Assembly (NCBI GenBank): GCA_036961445.1
Contig: JBALVO010000019.1
Location: forward strand, 1-42,520
Length of the DNA stretch: 42,520 bases
Direction of reading: 5' to 3'
From: JBALVO01 sp036961445
GTDB lineage: Bacteria > Pseudomonadota > Gammaproteobacteria > Pseudomonadales > Halieaceae
The notes under the pieces were generated by a model. The model ran no database searches. It was not told where the DNA came from and worked only from the letters and a program-made list of their open reading frames with translations. Positions 1-7,604 of the stretch are shown here, piece by piece; position 1 is the first letter of the stretch, and each line of letters begins with the position of its first letter. The translations under genes were made by a program, and so were the position numbers.

Positions 1-234
1 GTTGACTGTGCCTTGCAGTTGGATTTGTTCTGCTCCGATAGTTTGTACCGGGCTTGAGCTGACAAAGTCCTTACGTGCAATACGTGAACCAGTGACGACA
101 ACTTCTTCGATCGTCATTGGATCGGCTGAAGCTGGCGCACTGTCTTGCGCAAACGCAAGGTTTGGCAGTAGCGCTGCTGAGTATATGCCTAGCGCAGCGC
201 CAACTGCGACAGACATCTCTTTCTTTTTAAGCAT
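1..234 (-). CDS. TonB-dependent receptor, N-terminal fragment
   Basis: First 78 codons of an outer-membrane TonB-dependent receptor; the rest lies beyond the window edge. The start is lysine-rich (MLKKKEMS) and is followed by a hydrophobic stretch ending LAFAQ, a typical signal peptide cut near residue 30. Residues 43-52 read EEVVVTGSRI, the conserved segment that opens the plug domain of this family, followed by SSSPVQTI. An AGGGG lies about 7 nt upstream of the ATG. TonB-dependent receptors import large or scarce substrates using energy from TonB/ExbBD. The substrate cannot be told from this fragment. Start and family are secure; the specific role is unknown. Confidence 0.88.
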   Translation of the reverse strand, partial: MLKKKEMSVAVGAALGIYSAALLPNLAFAQDSAPASADPMTIEEVVVTGSRIARKDFVSSSPVQTIGAEQIQLQGTVN

Positions 235-466
235 AGGATTACCCCTGAAACAATTTATTATACTCCCCGAGCAAACTGATCGGGGAGACACCGGCCAAGT
301 CTAAACCAATGGCTGCCGCGAAGCGCCTATGGTTCCCCGGTCATTTGGTGAATATTCCGCAAAAAATGCCCGGCGAGCGTATGCCAAATGTGGTAAACCA
401 CGCCAAAAGGGTTCCGCGCTCACTTAATTTAGCCCTGTAAAGGGCGTATATCGGCTGAATTCCGGT

Positions 467-937
467 CTATTTTACCCGCTTGACGCCCACGCTCATGCCC
501 GAGGGCGCAATCGTCATGGTCCAGTAGCCGATCAGGTTCTTCTTGAAAACCACCTCTGGCGCCTCACCGTTGTAGCGGTAGGTGCCACTCAAGCGCTGCT
601 GCCAAACCTGGCCGTTGTCCAGGTAGAAGTACGTTTTACCGCCCCAACCCGTAAAATCGTTTATCAGGCGGGCTGATACCACCGTGTTCTGCACCACTTC
701 CTTGACCTCTGGGTCGCTAGTACGAATGAAGCCTGCTTCATTTGCCGTATAGCGCACCAGCCACTGATTGAGGGCCTCGCGTTCCTCAGTGGATAGTTTC
801 TCCAGTCCTGCTGCCAGGTACTCTTGTTCGCTCATCAGTTTCTCGATACCGGGAAAGGAATCCTCTTTCGCAGCCAACGGCGCGCCGGCCAACAACAGGG
901 CCAGGAGGATAATTGAGCGTAGCGGACGACTGGGCAT
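467..937 (-). CDS. Hypothetical secreted protein
   Basis: Protein of about 156 residues that I do not recognise. It begins with a basic residue pair and a leucine/alanine-rich core ending APLAAKEDSF, so it is probably exported and cleaved after about residue 23. The middle is acidic and helical (KLMSEQEYLAAGLEKLSTEEREAL split over residues 33-57). The C-terminal half looks like beta strands rich in Trp, Tyr and Gly (GKTYFYLDNGQVWQQRLSG), ending in a basic GVKRVK tail. I chose the second ATG because an AGG sits 8 nt before it; the first ATG, at 943, would place it only 2 nt away. No neighbour indicates a pathway. Likely periplasmic or surface; function unknown. Confidence 0.7.
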   Translation of the reverse strand: MPSRPLRSIILLALLLAGAPLAAKEDSFPGIEKLMSEQEYLAAGLEKLSTEEREALNQWLVRYTANEAGFIRTSDPEVKEVVQNTVVSARLINDFTGWGGKTYFYLDNGQVWQQRLSGTYRYNGEAPEVVFKKNLIGYWTMTIAPSGMSVGVKRVK

Positions 938-1087
938 GGTCATTACCTGTTTTTTGCACCGCTCGCTCCCGTGGGGGCGCGGCGTTATGGTTTAACGGGG
1001 TATGTCGAGGTTTGCTGGCGCAATGATCCGGTTTATCCCGCGAGTTGTCCAGCGCCAGGGCCGCACCTGACGCTGCCGGGCCAAAGA

Positions 1088-2044
1088 CTAACGGCTCGAA
1101 GGGCGAAGGGACAACGCCTGCAAGGCCAACCACTCTTCCACCACTACCAGATATTGCTCCCGGATAGCGGCTGACTCGTTGGCTAACTGATGCCCGGCGC
1201 CTGGCAAGTAGTGCACATGGCTATCCGGGAATAAGGTGCACATCTTTTTGATATTGTAGCGCCAGTCCACCGTTTGATCGGCCTCACCCTGAATGATCAG
1301 TGCCGGGCCGACGCCCAGATCCCGGATAGAGAGCGTCGCCAGCCAGCGGCGCAACGCTCCCACCCAGCGCGCTGAAATCCGGCGGCTTTGCAGGGGGTCT
1401 CGCTTTAGAAAGTCCAGAAATGCCAGGTCTGACGAGTTCTGCTTGAACTCCCGCGGCACACTAGCAATAAAACGGTGCAGTAGCGTATGAGCCAGTCGCA
1501 CCCGCAGCCAGCTAACCGGACGTACCAGCGGAGCCAACAAGACTGTTGCACCGAAAGGCCAGGGCTGTTTGCGGGCGAAATCGACCAGGGCGGCCGCGCC
1601 GGTACTCTGGGCCAGCACCCACAGAGGAAGCTCTGGCAACGGCACCGCCGCGAGCACATCGGCAATAGCCTGACTGTAGTCGCCAAAATCATCTATTGCC
1701 GCAGGTTCACCGCTGGACAGGCCGTGCCCTGGCAGATCAAAAATGAGTACATTGGCATTGTGCAACAACCCGTACTCAATCAAATGAGCAAACAGTCCGC
1801 TGTGATCCAGGTAGCCATGTAATAGAAGAAGGTTACTGCTGGCGCCAGGCTGGCGCCACAGCTGCACAGCCAATGAGTAATTGCCAGAGCACACCCTGCC
1901 AGCGCGATGTTCACAATCCGGAAAACGCGACGAGAAATCAATACTGTAATAGTGACAATATTCCAGCAGCAGCGGCGAGGCTGCAGCAGCAGCGGCGAAG
2001 GGCGGCAGCTCCTGACTGAGCTGCCGCAGTTGCACTGGGGTCAA
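1088..2044 (-). CDS. Alpha/beta hydrolase (lysophospholipase-like)
   Basis: Serine hydrolase of the alpha/beta fold, 318 residues if translation begins at the TTG at 2044; a GTG three codons later (2035) is an alternative. Visible motifs in order: LLLHGYLDH (oxyanion-hole loop, about residues 73-81), DLPGHGLSSG (103-112), nucleophile elbow AQSTG with Ser147, acid GEADQ with Asp256, and GAGHQ with His285. This order matches monoacylglycerol lipase/lysophospholipase relatives (Hydrolase_4). The elbow has Ala instead of the usual first Gly. No signal peptide is seen, so it is probably cytosolic. It lies 12 nt after fba and is likely the last gene of the tkt operon, with no obvious metabolic link to it. 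Substrate unknown. Confidence 0.82.
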   Translation of the reverse strand: MTPVQLRQLSQELPPFAAAAAASPLLLEYCHYYSIDFSSRFPDCEHRAGRVCSGNYSLAVQLWRQPGASSNLLLLHGYLDHSGLFAHLIEYGLLHNANVLIFDLPGHGLSSGEPAAIDDFGDYSQAIADVLAAVPLPELPLWVLAQSTGAAALVDFARKQPWPFGATVLLAPLVRPVSWLRVRLAHTLLHRFIASVPREFKQNSSDLAFLDFLKRDPLQSRRISARWVGALRRWLATLSIRDLGVGPALIIQGEADQTVDWRYNIKKMCTLFPDSHVHYLPGAGHQLANESAAIREQYLVVVEEWLALQALSLRPSSR

Positions 2045-2056
2045 AGCAACCGCGCT

Positions 2057-3121
2057 CTAGTTGACTCCGGGGGTAAGCTCGCCGGCCTCATAGGCCCCTT
2101 GCATCACTTCCAATGACAGGACCTTGATTTTGTCGGCGTTGCCCGCCGTACCGAAAGCCTCATAGCGATGCACACAGATATCCTTCATAGCGGTGATGGT
2201 GTGTCCAAGAAACTTGCGAGGATCGAACTCGGATGGATTCTGCGCCAGGAAACGACGTACGGCGCCAGTTGAAGCAAGGCGCAAATCGGTATCAATATTC
2301 ACTTTGCGCACCCCGTGGCGAATGCCCTCCTGAATTTGCTCCACTGGCACGCCATAGGTTTGCGGAATCTCACCACCGAACTCGTTAATAATGGCCAGCC
2401 ACTCCTGGGGCACTGAAGACGAACCGTGCATGACCAGGTGGGTGTTGGGAATACGCGCATTAATCTCCCTGATACGATCTATCGCCAAAATGTCGCCGGT
2501 AGGAGGGCGCGTAAACTTATAGGCGCCATGGCTGGTACCACAGGCAATGGCCAGGGCATCTACCCCGGTGGCCTTGACGAATTCGGCGGCTTCTTCAGGG
2601 TCAGTCAGCATCTGCTCGTGCGTGAGAATGCCAGCAGCGCCAATACCATCTTCCTCTCCGGCTTCCCCCGTTTCCAGGGAACCCAGGCAACCCAGCTCGC
2701 CCTCTACCGAAACACCGCAGGCGTGGGCCATCTCCACAGCCCGGCGCGTGACCTCTACGTTGTACTCAAAATCCATCGGTGTCTTACCATCTTCACCCAG
2801 AGACCCGTCCATCATCACCGAACTGAAACCTAACTGGATGGAACGCTGACAGACCGCAGTGGAAACACCATGATCCTGGTGCACAACCACGGGAATATGG
2901 GGGAACTCGTGCATGGCAGCTTCCATCATAGCGCGCAGGAAGGGTGCACCGGCGTACTTGCGGGCTCCTGCACTGGCCTGCATGATCACCGGCGAATTGG
3001 TCTGGTCTGCCGCTTCCATGATGGCCCGAGTCTGCTCCAGGTTATTCACATTGAAAGCAGGCACCCCGTAGCCATGTTCGGCGGCGTGGTCCAACAATTG
3101 ACGCATACTGATTAAAGCCAT
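2057..3121 (-). CDS. fba: Fructose-bisphosphate aldolase, class II
   Basis: Zinc-dependent aldolase that reversibly splits fructose 1,6-bisphosphate into glyceraldehyde 3-phosphate and dihydroxyacetone phosphate, in the cytosol. The 354-residue length fits the CbbA/Fba subtype. Zinc and catalytic motifs are visible: HQDH at 81-84, EGELG at 140-144, GTSHGAYK at 195-202 and the phosphate loop MHGSSS at 231-236, then KVNIDTD at 273-279. A longer reading frame to 3154 exists, but ATG 3121 has GAGGA 8 nt upstream and begins with the family-typical MALISMRQLLDHAAE. It follows pgk by 71 nt in the tkt-epd-pgk-fba operon and can serve glycolysis or gluconeogenesis. Confidence 0.96.
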   Translation of the reverse strand: MALISMRQLLDHAAEHGYGVPAFNVNNLEQTRAIMEAADQTNSPVIMQASAGARKYAGAPFLRAMMEAAMHEFPHIPVVVHQDHGVSTAVCQRSIQLGFSSVMMDGSLGEDGKTPMDFEYNVEVTRRAVEMAHACGVSVEGELGCLGSLETGEAGEEDGIGAAGILTHEQMLTDPEEAAEFVKATGVDALAIACGTSHGAYKFTRPPTGDILAIDRIREINARIPNTHLVMHGSSSVPQEWLAIINEFGGEIPQTYGVPVEQIQEGIRHGVRKVNIDTDLRLASTGAVRRFLAQNPSEFDPRKFLGHTITAMKDICVHRYEAFGTAGNADKIKVLSLEVMQGAYEAGELTPGVN

Positions 3122-3192
3122 CTCAGTCTTCCTCGTTAAGCGCAAGCAGTGCACGGTCCACTGCGCACCCGCTTGCTCTATTAATTAAAGTG

Positions 3193-4365
3193 CTAATCAG
3201 CGCTTGCGCGCTGCTCAAGTATTGCCACTGCGGGCAGTGTCTTGCCCTCTACATATTCCAGGAAGGCACCACCGCCTGTTGAAATATAGGAAACTTTATC
3301 GGCGATATTAAATTTGTCAATTGCGGCAAGGGTATCCCCGCCACCGGCCAGTGAAAACGCACTGCTGCTGGCAATAGCCCGGGACAAGGCCCTGGTCCCA
3401 TCGGCAAACTGGTCAAACTCAAACACGCCCACTGGACCATTCCACAAAATGGTACCAGCACCCAGAACAATATCAGCTATCTGGGCTGCAGCTACCGGGC
3501 CGATATCCAGGATCATTTCGTCGTCCATCACGTCTTCGGCCTGCTTGAGGGTCGCCTCGGCGCCCTCGGAGAACTCCCTGGCAGTCACTACATCAGGTGG
3601 CAACGGGATATGGGTTTTGCGCATCAGCGCCTGGGCGGCTGGAATCAAGTCGTATTCACACAACGACTTACCCACCGGCCTGCCGCTGGCAGCAAGGAAG
3701 GTATTGGCAATGCCGCCGCCGACCACTAACTGGTCGACCCTGTCGGCCAGGGTCTCCAGCACCGTCAGCTTGGTAGACACCTTGGACCCGCCAACGATCG
3801 CGACCATAGGCCTGGCCGGGTCTGACAAGGCCAACTCCAGGGCATTCAATTCGCGTTCCAGCAACGGCCCGGCGCAGGCCACTGGCGCATATTTTGCAAC
3901 CCCATGGGTAGAGGCCTGGGCCCTATGGGCAGTGCCAAAGGCATCCATCACAAAAATATCACAGAGCGCTGCATAGGCTCGTGACAGATCTTCATCATCG
4001 GCCTTTTCACCCGGATTAAAGCGCACGTTTTCCAGCATTGCGATTTCCCCGTCGGCCAACGTCACCCCGTCACGCCAATCGCTTAGCAGAGCAACCGGCT
4101 TGCCCAGCAACCCCGACAGGTGCTCAGCCACCGGAGCCAGGGAAAACTGCGGCTCGTACTGACCTTCCACCGGACGACCCAGGTGCGACATGAGAATAAC
4201 CCTGGCACCTGCTGCCAGCGCAACTGCAATCGTCGGCAATGCAGCGCGAATGCGGGCATCACTGCTCACCGCGCCGTTTTTAACGGGTACATTAAGATCC
4301 TCCCGAATCAGCACGCGCTGGCCCTTTAGATCCTGGTTTTTCATAAGATTAACGTTCAGTGTCAC
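3193..4365 (-). CDS. pgk: Phosphoglycerate kinase
   Basis: Transfers phosphate between 1,3-bisphosphoglycerate and ADP, giving 3-phosphoglycerate and ATP. The 390 residues cover the whole two-domain enzyme (family norm near 387). Conserved segments: RVLIREDLNVPV near the N terminus, MSHLGRP (substrate-binding His/Arg), NVRFNPGEK, the hinge and nucleotide-site motif GGSKVSTKLTVLETL, LWNGPVGVFE, GGGDTLAAI and STGGGAFLEYVEGK near the end. The start is a GTG, supported by AGAGG 7 nt upstream; an in-frame ATG seven codons later has no better ribosome site. It lies 26 nt after epd, so the two are almost certainly cotranscribed. Confidence 0.96.
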   Translation of the reverse strand: MTLNVNLMKNQDLKGQRVLIREDLNVPVKNGAVSSDARIRAALPTIAVALAAGARVILMSHLGRPVEGQYEPQFSLAPVAEHLSGLLGKPVALLSDWRDGVTLADGEIAMLENVRFNPGEKADDEDLSRAYAALCDIFVMDAFGTAHRAQASTHGVAKYAPVACAGPLLERELNALELALSDPARPMVAIVGGSKVSTKLTVLETLADRVDQLVVGGGIANTFLAASGRPVGKSLCEYDLIPAAQALMRKTHIPLPPDVVTAREFSEGAEATLKQAEDVMDDEMILDIGPVAAAQIADIVLGAGTILWNGPVGVFEFDQFADGTRALSRAIASSSAFSLAGGGDTLAAIDKFNIADKVSYISTGGGAFLEYVEGKTLPAVAILEQRASAD

Positions 4366-4391
4366 GTTTTAGCCTCTATTAACCACTAGCA

Positions 4392-5402
4392 TCACAAACT
4401 GCCCCAATACCTGGCAACGTCGAGCATACGATTGGCATAACCCCACTCATTGTCGAACCAGGTAAGTACCTTAACCAGACGCTTGCCGCTGACCCTGGTT
4501 TGATTAGCGTCGACAACACTCGAGCGCGGATCATGATTAAAATCACACGACGCCAACAGCTCTTCAGTATAGCCCAGCACACCGCTAAAACCCGATTGCG
4601 CTGCATCACGTAATACGCGATTAATAGCCGCTTCGTCGGTGTCAGAGCGAGACTGTATGGTGAGATCCAAAGCAGAGACATTAAGCGTAGGCACACGCAG
4701 GGCCTGCGCGGTAAATCGCCCCGCCATGGTCGGCAAAATTCGCTCCAGGCCTTTCGCCAGACCGGTATCAACCGGGATAATAGACTGTGAGGCAGCCCGG
4801 GTCTTGCGCAGGTCCGTGTGATGATAGGCGTCCAGCACTGGTTGGTCATTCATCGCCGAATGAATCGTGGTGATGGTGCCGCTTTCAATACCCACCGCAT
4901 CATCCAGTGCCTTGATCACCGGCACAATACCATTGGTTGTGCATGAAGCATTGGAGACGATTCTATGCTCCGCCAATAAATCCTGATGATTGATGCCATA
5001 CACGACGGTGGCGTCCACGTCTGTCTGGGCCGGCTGCGAGAACAAAACCTTGGCAGCGCCCTGCTGCAGGTGCTGCTCGGCCGTCACCCGATCAGAAAAC
5101 GCCCCTGTACACTCCAGCACAATATCCACCCCCAGCTCGCCCCAGGGCAGATCATTGATCTGCGGGCAGCACAACAGGGTTATGCCATCGCCATCAACCA
5201 GCAATTGCTGCTCGTCACCGGCCAACGGTTTAGGAAAACGTCCATGGGTAGAATCGTACTGTGTGAGATGCAAGACCGTGCGCGCATCAGCCAGCTCGTT
5301 AACCGCCACCACCTGCAATTCTGCGCGCAAGGGACTCTCATAAAGAGCCCGCAGCACACTGCGACCGATGCGGCCGTAGCCATTAATAGCCAAGCGCAAC
5401 AA
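4392..5402 (-). CDS. epd: Erythrose-4-phosphate dehydrogenase (GAPDH family)
   Basis: NAD-dependent aldehyde dehydrogenase of the GAPDH fold; Epd oxidises erythrose 4-phosphate to 4-phosphoerythronate for pyridoxal phosphate synthesis. The 336 residues start with the Rossmann motif INGYGRIGRSV. The catalytic Cys154 lies in NASCTTN and His181 in TTIHSAMNDQ. NELAD (35-39) and HSAMNDQPVLDAYH match Epd rather than GapA, which usually has a different segment after the active-site His. Position between tkt and pgk is the same as in Escherichia and Pseudomonas. The start is TTG, with AAGGA 7 nt upstream that overlaps the end of tkt. Since no other GAPDH is in view, some GAPDH activity cannot be excluded. 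Confidence 0.88.
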   Translation of the reverse strand: MLRLAINGYGRIGRSVLRALYESPLRAELQVVAVNELADARTVLHLTQYDSTHGRFPKPLAGDEQQLLVDGDGITLLCCPQINDLPWGELGVDIVLECTGAFSDRVTAEQHLQQGAAKVLFSQPAQTDVDATVVYGINHQDLLAEHRIVSNASCTTNGIVPVIKALDDAVGIESGTITTIHSAMNDQPVLDAYHHTDLRKTRAASQSIIPVDTGLAKGLERILPTMAGRFTAQALRVPTLNVSALDLTIQSRSDTDEAAINRVLRDAAQSGFSGVLGYTEELLASCDFNHDPRSSVVDANQTRVSGKRLVKVLTWFDNEWGYANRMLDVARYWGSL

Positions 5403-5412
5403 GGGAATATCC

Positions 5413-7413
5413 TTACAGCAGTATGTCTTCTACCACGGCCACGACATTGTCTACCGTGAAGCCGAAATGCTGCATTAATTCGCTAGCGGGGGCAGACTCC
5501 CCAAAAGTCGTCATGCCCACCACACGGCCATCGAGTCCCACGTACTTGTACCAATAATCGGCATGCAAGGCCTCTACTGCTACCCTGGCCAGGACATCGC
5601 TGGGTAATACCGCCTCACGATAGGTAGCGTCCTGTTGTTCAAATATTTCAGCACAGGGCATGGAAACCACTCTTACCTGCCTGCCTTGCGCCGCCAACCG
5701 CTCGGCAGCGGACATGGCCAACTGCACTTCTGAACCGGTAGCGATCAAAATTGCATCCGGTGCGCCGGAGCAGTCCAGCAACACGTAAGCGCCGCGCTCA
5801 ACATCGGCCAATTGCCGGGCATCACGCTGCTGATGCGCCAGACCCTGTCGAGAAAACACCAACGAGGAAGGTCCGTCGCTGCGCTCTATAGCGGATTTCC
5901 AGGCTACTGCTGACTCTACCGTGTCACAGGGGCGCCAGGTATGCATGTTAGGAGTCACGCGTAGAGCAGTTACCTGCTCTACCGGCTGGTGGGTCGGGCC
6001 GTCTTCGCCCAGGCCGATGGAATCATGGGTGAAGACAAAAATTGACTGCAGTTTCATTAACGCAGACATGCGCACTGCATTGCGGGCATATTCCATAAAA
6101 ATAAGGAACGTAGCGCCATAGTTGATAAACCCGCCATGCAGGGCAATGCCGTTCATAATGGCCGCCATACCGAATTCGCGCACACCGTAATAGATATAAT
6201 TGCCGCTGGCATCATCCGCGCTCACACCCTGCGAGCCACTCCACAGCGTGAGGTTAGATCCAGCCAGGTCAGCAGAGCCGCCCAGCAATTCTGGCAACAT
6301 CGGACCGTAAGTATTGAGGCAGTTCTGTGACGCCTTGCGCGAAGCAACGCTGGCCCCCTCTTCCTGACATTTTGCGACATAAGCTGCCGCCTGCTCGGAG
6401 AAGTCTGCCGGTAGCTCTCCCGCCAGTCGGCGGCGCAGTTCTGTGGCCTGTTGCGGGAATGCCGCCGTATAGGACGCCAGTGACTCTTCCCAGGCTCGCT
6501 CTCGGGCTGCACCTTGCTCGCGTGCATTCCAACCGCTATAAATTTCCTCCGGGATTTCAAAAGGCCCATATTCCCAGCCCAAGGCCAGGCGTGTAGCGGC
6601 GATTTCATCAGCACCCAGAGGTGCACCGTGGCAGGACTCAGAGCCCTGCTTATTAGGAGCGCCCTTGCCAATGATGGTCTTGCAACAAATGAGGGTGGGC
6701 TTACCCTTCTCGTGCCGGGCGGCTTCAATAGCGGCCTTCACCTCTGACGAACTGTGGCCGTTCACCTCAGTGATAACCTGCCAACCGTAGGCTAGAAACC
6801 GCGCCGGGGTGTCATCGGTAAACCAGCCTGCCACTTCACCGTCGATGGAAATGCCATTGTCGTCATAAAAGGCAATGAGTTTGCCCAGGCCCAGTGTTCC
6901 GGCCAGGGAGCAAGTCTCGTGAGAAATGCCCTCCATCAGGCAGCCATCGCCCAGGAAAGTGTAGGTGTGGTGATCAACAATCGGATGCCCGGGCTTATTG
7001 AACTGGGCAGCGAGGATTTTCTCCGCCAGGGCCATACCGACGGCATTGCTCAGGCCCTGCCCCAGGGGGCCGGTAGTGGTCTCTACACCCGGGGTATAAC
7101 CATGTTCCGGATGCCCTGGTGTTTTGCTATGCATCTGGCGAAAATTCTGTAACTCGGCCATGGGCAAATCATAGCCAGTGAGATGCAGCAACGAGTAAAG
7201 CAACATGGAGCCATGACCATTGGACAGCACAAAGCGGTCACGATTGGGCCAATCCGGGTTGGCTGGATTGTGCTGCAGATAATCGTTCCACAACACTTCC
7301 GCGATATCTGCCATACCCATGGGGGCGCCAGGGTGGCCACTATTGGCCTGCTGAACTGCATCCATACTCAGGGCGCGGATGGCATTAGCGAGATCTGTAC
7401 GGGGGGACGACAT
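5413..7413 (-). CDS. tkt: Transketolase
   Basis: Thiamine diphosphate enzyme moving two-carbon ketol units between sugar phosphates in the non-oxidative pentose phosphate pathway. 666 residues, the usual length for the bacterial enzyme. SGHPG with His27 near the N terminus binds substrate and cofactor. The ThDP motif begins GDG at 155-157 and ends near the DDN at 184-186. VREFGMAAI (411-419) carries the glutamate that activates the cofactor, and FTHDSIGLGEDGPTHQPVEQ is the C-terminal substrate loop. GGAG lies 6 nt before the ATG. It is the first gene of the operon running through epd, pgk, fba and a hydrolase, and is divergent from the methyl cycle operon across a 191-bp region. Confidence 0.97.
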   Translation of the reverse strand: MSSPRTDLANAIRALSMDAVQQANSGHPGAPMGMADIAEVLWNDYLQHNPANPDWPNRDRFVLSNGHGSMLLYSLLHLTGYDLPMAELQNFRQMHSKTPGHPEHGYTPGVETTTGPLGQGLSNAVGMALAEKILAAQFNKPGHPIVDHHTYTFLGDGCLMEGISHETCSLAGTLGLGKLIAFYDDNGISIDGEVAGWFTDDTPARFLAYGWQVITEVNGHSSSEVKAAIEAARHEKGKPTLICCKTIIGKGAPNKQGSESCHGAPLGADEIAATRLALGWEYGPFEIPEEIYSGWNAREQGAARERAWEESLASYTAAFPQQATELRRRLAGELPADFSEQAAAYVAKCQEEGASVASRKASQNCLNTYGPMLPELLGGSADLAGSNLTLWSGSQGVSADDASGNYIYYGVREFGMAAIMNGIALHGGFINYGATFLIFMEYARNAVRMSALMKLQSIFVFTHDSIGLGEDGPTHQPVEQVTALRVTPNMHTWRPCDTVESAVAWKSAIERSDGPSSLVFSRQGLAHQQRDARQLADVERGAYVLLDCSGAPDAILIATGSEVQLAMSAAERLAAQGRQVRVVSMPCAEIFEQQDATYREAVLPSDVLARVAVEALHADYWYKYVGLDGRVVGMTTFGESAPASELMQHFGFTVDNVVAVVEDILL

Positions 7414-7480
7414 TGAGTTCTCCAGGAGTTGAGGGAGTCTTGCGCAAAAGGGTCGCTATTTTCGCGTAAGCTGGCGCTAA

Positions 7481-7516
7481 CGGCAAACAAATAGGCCGCT
7501 AATTTACCGTTTGCCG
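7481..7516. repeat. Inverted repeat in the tkt leader region
   Basis: CGGCAAAC at 7481-7488 and its exact complement GTTTGCCG at 7509-7516, with 20 nt between. On the tkt strand a second small hairpin, ACCG-GCAAA-CGGT, overlaps the upstream arm. Also on that strand, TTGCCG is followed after 17 nt by GAAAAT, a weak sigma-70-like pair. It could be a regulator site or an mRNA hairpin for the tkt operon. No regulator can be named from the sequence. Confidence 0.4.
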
Positions 7517-7549
7517 GTAGTTTTATGGTGTCAGCAGCCAGCACGCAAA

Positions 7550-7579
7550 CATCTATATCAAAATATTTTGATATAGATG
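7550..7579. promoter_or_regulatory. 30-bp perfect palindrome, probable SahR operator
   Basis: Perfect inverted repeat with half-site CATCTATATCAAAAT and no spacer; it ends 25 nt before the ATG of the ArsR-methyltransferase regulator. Symmetric AT-rich sites holding ATCAA/TTGAT-like halves are typical ArsR-family operators. The position fits autoregulation and control of the downstream metK-ahcY-metF genes. Each half also contains TGATATAGA, an extended -10-like sequence facing outwards, so the same element could carry start signals toward both the regulator and tkt. The palindrome is seen directly; the assignment to this regulator is inference. Confidence 0.7.
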
Positions 7580-7604
7580 AAAAAGACTGCTAGACTCCCG
7601 CGCC

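Noticed and set aside
235..466. Small hairpin GCCCT-GTAA-AGGGC near 430 in the stretch before the secreted protein gene
   Set aside because: Five-pair stem without a following T run; no gene or clear terminator is supported in this 232-bp stretch.
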